Positions 25,607-28,862 of a DNA stretch of 28,862 bases are shown here, piece by piece. The translations under genes and the position numbers were made by a program. The number at the start of each line of letters is the position of its first letter. The first letter of the stretch is position 1. The stretch lies in assembly GCA_050946255.1 (NCBI GenBank), contig JBMNUL010000012.1, positions 1 through 28,862 on the forward strand, in the 5' to 3' direction. The notes below the pieces were generated by a model. The model saw only the letters and a program-made list of their open reading frames with translations, had not been told where the DNA came from and did no database searches. This DNA is from JBMNUL01 sp050946255 (GTDB taxonomy: Bacteria > Actinomycetota > Coriobacteriia > Coriobacteriales > CADBOM01).

Positions 25607-26995
25607 ATGACATCTACTGCCCCAGTGTTCAACGCGCGAAAAGCATGGACGGTCACGATTGTCTCCGTGCTCTCGGCGATAAGCTATGGTCTTGTCCTGT
25701 ACAAGGCGATGACCACGCTTACTCTCATGCTCACGTATTTCAGCGTGGATTACACCACATACGGCGTGATAACTGGAATCGTAGGTCTATTTGCCCTTGT
25801 ATCTGGATTGCCGGCGGGAATCATCGTTGGAAAGATTGGCGCTAGAAACATGTTGGTTTCTTGCCTGGCGCTGAACTTCTTGGGAATGACGGTTCAGATT
25901 GCAATGTTGTTGCTGCTAGGGCGTTCGTGCAACTTCATCGCCTTCATGCTCTGGGGTATTCCCGGACAGCTGGCTTGGGGCGCGGTTTCCATTGGAGGAA
26001 CGATTCTGACCACATCTTGGTTCCCACCTCAGAAGAGACCTCTGCCGATGGGCTGCGCGGGACTGTTTGCTCCGTTGTCCCTCCTTATCATCTTGCTTTG
26101 CTCCACCCCCATCATCTCCATGGCCTCGTCAGATGGTTACACGGCTGAGGAACTTGCAGCTTGCTTCGGGCAGAGTCCTGATGGCTTTGTCACTATTTCG
26201 GTGTTCATCTGGGGGTATTGTCTCCTGTTCCTGATATTGGCGTTCATATTCATCAAGTTGCCTTCTGCAGAGAACAGCTTCCTGGGCGTCAATGCGGCTT
26301 CAGAGCAAGCTGGGGCCAAGGGCCAGAGTTTCAACGAGGGGTCTTATGCCGAGGGCTTCAAGAATGTTGGTGCTTGGCTGATCGTGATCTTCTACATGCT
26401 CTACATGTGGGGCTCGATGAGCTATGCAACTTATTGGCCGACCTACATAGAGTCAGATCCAAGCGTTGGAGGATTCAACGTCGATCCTGGACAGGCGAAT
26501 CTGATGTCGACCACAGTGTCATTCTCGATGATCGCAGTGTCGCTGATCGTGGGATTTGCCCTGACGAAGGTCAACAGGAAATGGTGGACATGGCTGGTCA
26601 TTATCGTCACGGTCATGATCGCGTTCAACTCGTTCTTCATGTTCAACCAGCCTGCCACTTCGTTCTTCATCTTCTACTTGATAATCTATGGATGCTCGCA
26701 GGAGCTGTTCCCATGCGTGGCGTTGACGTTGTTACCGGAAATGGTGGATTCGCCGAAGGCTCTTGGCGTTGCTGTAGGACTCTATTCGAGCCTCATGAAC
26801 GTCGCCGCTACAGTGTGCAATGCCACCAATGGTTACATCCACGACGCCAATCCGGATTTCCACGCACTTGGCATGCCGCTGATGATTGTCGGAGTACTGG
26901 TGCTCATCGTGGGCTTTGCGCTTGCATTCACCTGGAACAAGCGCTGGAAGTTCCTGCAGAAGCAAGCCGAGGAGATGGCAGCTGAGAACAACTAG
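25607..26995 (+). CDS. MFS transporter, oxalate/formate-antiporter (OFA)-like, copy 2
   Basis: A 462-aa MFS carrier with about 12 membrane segments, paralogous along its whole length to the one at 21117-22565 but without the Ala-rich tail. Motif A reads GIIVGKIGARNM. The long stretches of shared sequence in loops 4-5 and in helix 8-9 (MIAFNSFFMFNQP) indicate a fairly recent duplication or closely related imports. ATG at 25607 is preceded by AAGGAAGAAGGTG. It is divergent from the glycyl radical enzyme gene and shares its regulatory region. One copy may import substrate and the other export product, but nothing in sequence says which. Confidence 0.88.
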   Translation: MTSTAPVFNARKAWTVTIVSVLSAISYGLVLYKAMTTLTLMLTYFSVDYTTYGVITGIVGLFALVSGLPAGIIVGKIGARNMLVSCLALNFLGMTVQIAMLLLLGRSCNFIAFMLWGIPGQLAWGAVSIGGTILTTSWFPPQKRPLPMGCAGLFAPLSLLIILLCSTPIISMASSDGYTAEELAACFGQSPDGFVTISVFIWGYCLLFLILAFIFIKLPSAENSFLGVNAASEQAGAKGQSFNEGSYAEGFKNVGAWLIVIFYMLYMWGSMSYATYWPTYIESDPSVGGFNVDPGQANLMSTTVSFSMIAVSLIVGFALTKVNRKWWTWLVIIVTVMIAFNSFFMFNQPATSFFIFYLIIYGCSQELFPCVALTLLPEMVDSPKALGVAVGLYSSLMNVAATVCNATNGYIHDANPDFHALGMPLMIVGVLVLIVGFALAFTWNKRWKFLQKQAEEMAAENN

Positions 26996-27099
26996 GGCTT
27001 TCGGATTGATTCACTGGACCGAGACGGTTGAATAAGGTTGTGTCGCCTTGGTCTATCGCGCCGGTTGTCTAGATGATCGACGCAGATTGGAAGTAGAAA

Positions 27100-27131
27100 T
27101 AGGGCGGTGCGTCTAATGGCGCATCGCCCTA
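27100..27131. terminator. Terminator hairpin after MFS copy 2
   Basis: TAGGGCGgTGCG (27100-27111) pairs with CGCAtCGCCCTA (27120-27131) with one G-T. It is about 105 bases after the MFS stop. Short U-runs follow on both strands, so it may act in both directions. Confidence 0.6.
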
Positions 27132-27237
27132 ATGTTTGGAGTTGCTTTTGTATTGGTGCGGTTACCGGTCAAGGCTAGGATTTTCGAGATGCAAGGTCAG
27201 CCGGATAGCGGACCCTTGCCAGGGGATTGCCGAAAAC

Positions 27238-27259
27238 AAAGCTAGCGCAAGCAAGCTTT
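27238..27259 (-). terminator. Terminator overlapping the aldo-keto reductase stop codon
   Basis: On the minus strand AAAGCTtGC-TTGC-GCtAGCTTT is followed by GTTTTC. The stem begins inside the TAA stop at 27258-27260. Confidence 0.55.
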
Positions 27260-28385
27260 ACACACCCAGCAGGTCGGCTGCCCTCGCGAGCTCTGCCGTC
27301 ACGTCGAGACCCTGAGTGCAAACTGCCACACATGCACCGCACTTGATGCAATCCCTGGCCCCGACCCCGTCTTTCGTCGCGAACCCATATTGGAACTTCG
27401 CCGAATCCATGTCGTTGTAGACGAGGTAGTCGTTGCAGGCATCGAAGATCTCGGGAATCGGAATCTTCTGCGGGCAGACCGGAGCGCAATAGCGGCAACT
27501 CGTGCATTTGATCCTATCGATCTTCGAGATGAAATCCTGGACCTGAGAAATTGCCTGATGATCCTCGTCTGTGAACTCGAGGTCGTAGTTCTGGGTGATC
27601 TCGATGTTTTCCCTCATCTGCTCGATAGAGGACATCCCCGAGAGCACTGTGATGATCCCATCGAGCCCGGAGGCGAACCTGAGACCCCATGAGGCAAGTG
27701 GAGCACCGGGACGATGGCTCTCGAAAATCTGGACCGCTTCCTCAGGCAACCTGGTGAGCTTTCCGCCCTTCAGCGGCTCCATTATTACGATCGGCTTGTT
27801 GTGCTCCCGCGCGACCTCGTAGCATTTTCGGGATTCGACCACTGGGTCGTCCCAGTCAGCATAATTGATCTGGAGTTGCACGAACTCGGTTTCGGGATGC
27901 TTCTTGAGGATCCTGTTCAGCAGGTCGGCATGGCCGTGGTAGCTGAATCCAACGTGCTTGATCAGGCCCTCTTCCTTGCGCTCGTTCACGAAATTCCAGA
28001 TATCGTACTCATCGAAAGCGGCGCTCTTGTGGACGTCGAGTCCATGAAGGAGGTAGAAGTCGAAGTACTCCGCGCCGGTTCTCCTTAGCGAGGTGTAGAA
28101 CATCTGGCGCGCTTCCTCGGCAGATTTGGCTGACCAGGCTGGTAGCTTCGAGGCCAGTTCGAAGGATTCCCTCGGATGCCTTTCCACCAGAGCTTCCCTT
28201 GTGGCATCCTCCGAACCAATGTATCCATAGGCGGTATCGAAGTAAGAGAATCCATTATCGAGGAAGAGGTCGACCATCTCCTTGGTCTGCTCGATGTCGA
28301 TGGGGTTATCCATCTTGCCGTCGACCCTGGGCAACCTCATAAGTCCAAATCCAAGCTTTGGAATGTCTTCTCCTAGGTAGGCCAC
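27258..28385 (-). CDS. Aldo-keto reductase with C-terminal 2x[4Fe-4S] domain
   Basis: A 375-aa protein. Residues 1-285 are an aldo-keto reductase barrel with catalytic Asp50 and Tyr55 (FDTAYGYIG), Lys80 (ASKLP) and His114 (YLLHGLD). Residues 294-304 (CTSCRYCAPVC) and 346-356 (CIKCGACVAVC) form a ferredoxin-like tail. This fused form is common in strict anaerobes and is annotated as an Fe-S aldo/keto reductase; electrons may pass between NAD(P)H-type and ferredoxin-type carriers. The start is GTG at 28385 with GAAAGGATC upstream, aligning with the usual beginning (IPKLGFGLMRLP). Possibly reduces a carbonyl product of the nearby pathway; this is inference from position only. Confidence 0.9.
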   Translation of the reverse strand: MAYLGEDIPKLGFGLMRLPRVDGKMDNPIDIEQTKEMVDLFLDNGFSYFDTAYGYIGSEDATREALVERHPRESFELASKLPAWSAKSAEEARQMFYTSLRRTGAEYFDFYLLHGLDVHKSAAFDEYDIWNFVNERKEEGLIKHVGFSYHGHADLLNRILKKHPETEFVQLQINYADWDDPVVESRKCYEVAREHNKPIVIMEPLKGGKLTRLPEEAVQIFESHRPGAPLASWGLRFASGLDGIITVLSGMSSIEQMRENIEITQNYDLEFTDEDHQAISQVQDFISKIDRIKCTSCRYCAPVCPQKIPIPEIFDACNDYLVYNDMDSAKFQYGFATKDGVGARDCIKCGACVAVCTQGLDVTAELARAADLLGV

Positions 28386-28422
28386 TTTGCGATCCTTTCA
28401 AAAAAGTAATGAAACGAAAGCA

Positions 28423-28431
28423 ATTGTAGCA
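28423..28431 (-). promoter_or_regulatory. Extended -10 promoter of the aldo-keto reductase
   Basis: Minus-strand TGCTACAAT, 38 bases before the GTG start. No clear -35. The surrounding 28386-28652 region otherwise shows only the hairpin at 28581-28610. Confidence 0.4.
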
Positions 28432-28580
28432 TGTTGAATTTCGATGTTATAGACATACAAGGAGCGTAGCTGGCAACTCGTTGCAGGCATGATTGATATA
28501 TTTCAGTTTGAAAATGAAGAATTTTGAATGACAGCCGATAGCGAGATTATTGGTAGTGAAATCTTGCGAGGTGCAATAGG

Positions 28581-28610
28581 GGAGGGCCCGAGATTTCTCT
28601 CAGGTCCTCC
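28581..28610 (-). terminator. Hairpin terminator after the partial flavoprotein gene
   Basis: On the minus strand GGAGGaCCtGAGA pairs with TCTCgGGcCCTCC with two mismatches and a 4-base loop, 43 bases after the stop. The U-run is weak (CCTATT). Confidence 0.5.
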
Positions 28611-28652
28611 ACTTTGCTTAACTAGACTTCCGAGCCGAAAACGGCATCTTTC

Positions 28653-28862
28653 CTAGATGTTGAGCGCTGCCTGGAACCCTCCGTTGACGGCGGCACTGAT
28701 GTTCCCGCCGACCTCCTTGGCGTCGCCGATGATGTAGACGTCGGTCTCGGGTGCGCTGTGGCGCAGCTCGTCGACCGTGTCCCAGCGCGGCTTGAGGCCC
28801 ATCGCGTAGAGCACGTCGGTGCACTCGAACTCCACCGGGTTGCCGTCCTTGTCCTCGCAGAC
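28653..28862 (-). CDS. C-terminus of an Old Yellow Enzyme/2-enoate-reductase-like flavoprotein (partial)
   Basis: Sixty-nine codons and a TAG stop; the 5' end lies beyond the window edge. The sequence DVLYAMGLKPRWD, then YIIGDAKEVGGNISAAVNGGFQAALNI, is the NAD(P)H/FAD domain end of 2-enoate reductase/2,4-dienoyl-CoA reductase-like enzymes (GDAKE...I..A...GF). Full members are about 640-700 aa with FMN, [4Fe-4S] and FAD, and reduce activated C=C bonds. Such genes are numerous in Eggerthellaceae. It points the same way as the aldo-keto reductase but has its own terminator. Confidence 0.75.
   Translation of the reverse strand, partial: VCEDKDGNPVEFECTDVLYAMGLKPRWDTVDELRHSAPETDVYIIGDAKEVGGNISAAVNGGFQAALNI

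Noticed and set aside
9172..28862. Riboswitches, CRISPR arrays or insertion sequences
   Set aside because: No regularly spaced palindromic repeats, transposase motifs, terminal inverted repeats or known aptamer cores were seen in any intergenic region.

Overview
This window looks like the chromosome of an anaerobic actinobacterium of the Coriobacteriia, most likely order Eggerthellales (relatives of Eggerthella, Gordonibacter and Slackia). The evidence is gene content, not a marker gene: several paralogous molybdopterin oxidoreductases with ferredoxin partners, MFS carriers of the oxalate/formate-antiporter type, Fe-S-fused flavin and aldo-keto oxidoreductases, and moderately high GC coding sequence with AT-rich intergenic regions. 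No 16S rRNA or housekeeping protein is present to settle the genus.

Left part (1-6785): a two-gene operon for a pyrogallol-phloroglucinol-transhydroxylase-type Mo enzyme (catalytic subunit plus three-cluster Fe-S subunit with a C-terminal Ig-like domain). It converges, across a strong hairpin, on a minus-strand pair: an SRPBCC-like protein and a large FAD/Fe-S/ferredoxin fusion. Middle part (7128-14165): an OatA-like membrane acyltransferase with an SGNH domain, a DUF2974/Mbeg1-like hydrolase-fold protein, and a three-gene polar amino-acid ABC importer whose permease carries an extra secreted N-terminal domain. Next (14417-17434, minus): a ferredoxin-like 112-aa protein and an 877-aa Mo-bisPGD enzyme resembling catechol dehydroxylase or acetylene hydratase relatives. 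Upstream lie a degenerate GDP-mannose pyrophosphorylase/PMI-like protein and tRNA-Glu.

Right part (19663-28862): a glycyl-radical module. It has an activating enzyme (plus strand), tRNA-Phe, an MFS carrier, an 816-aa glycyl radical enzyme (minus strand) with a GCQE active-site signature I cannot assign to a characterised subfamily, a second paralogous MFS carrier, an Fe-S aldo-keto reductase and the 3' end of an Old Yellow Enzyme-like flavoprotein.

How it may fit together (inference): the window combines several oxygen-sensitive chemistries for hydroxylated, probably diet-derived, small molecules. These are hydroxyl transfer or reductive dehydroxylation on Mo, radical elimination or C-X cleavage on the glycyl radical enzyme, uptake by the MFS carriers, and reduction by flavin and aldo-keto enzymes. 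The glycyl-radical module between 19.6 and 27.0 kb is the best candidate for an undescribed pathway. Substrates cannot be read from sequence alone.
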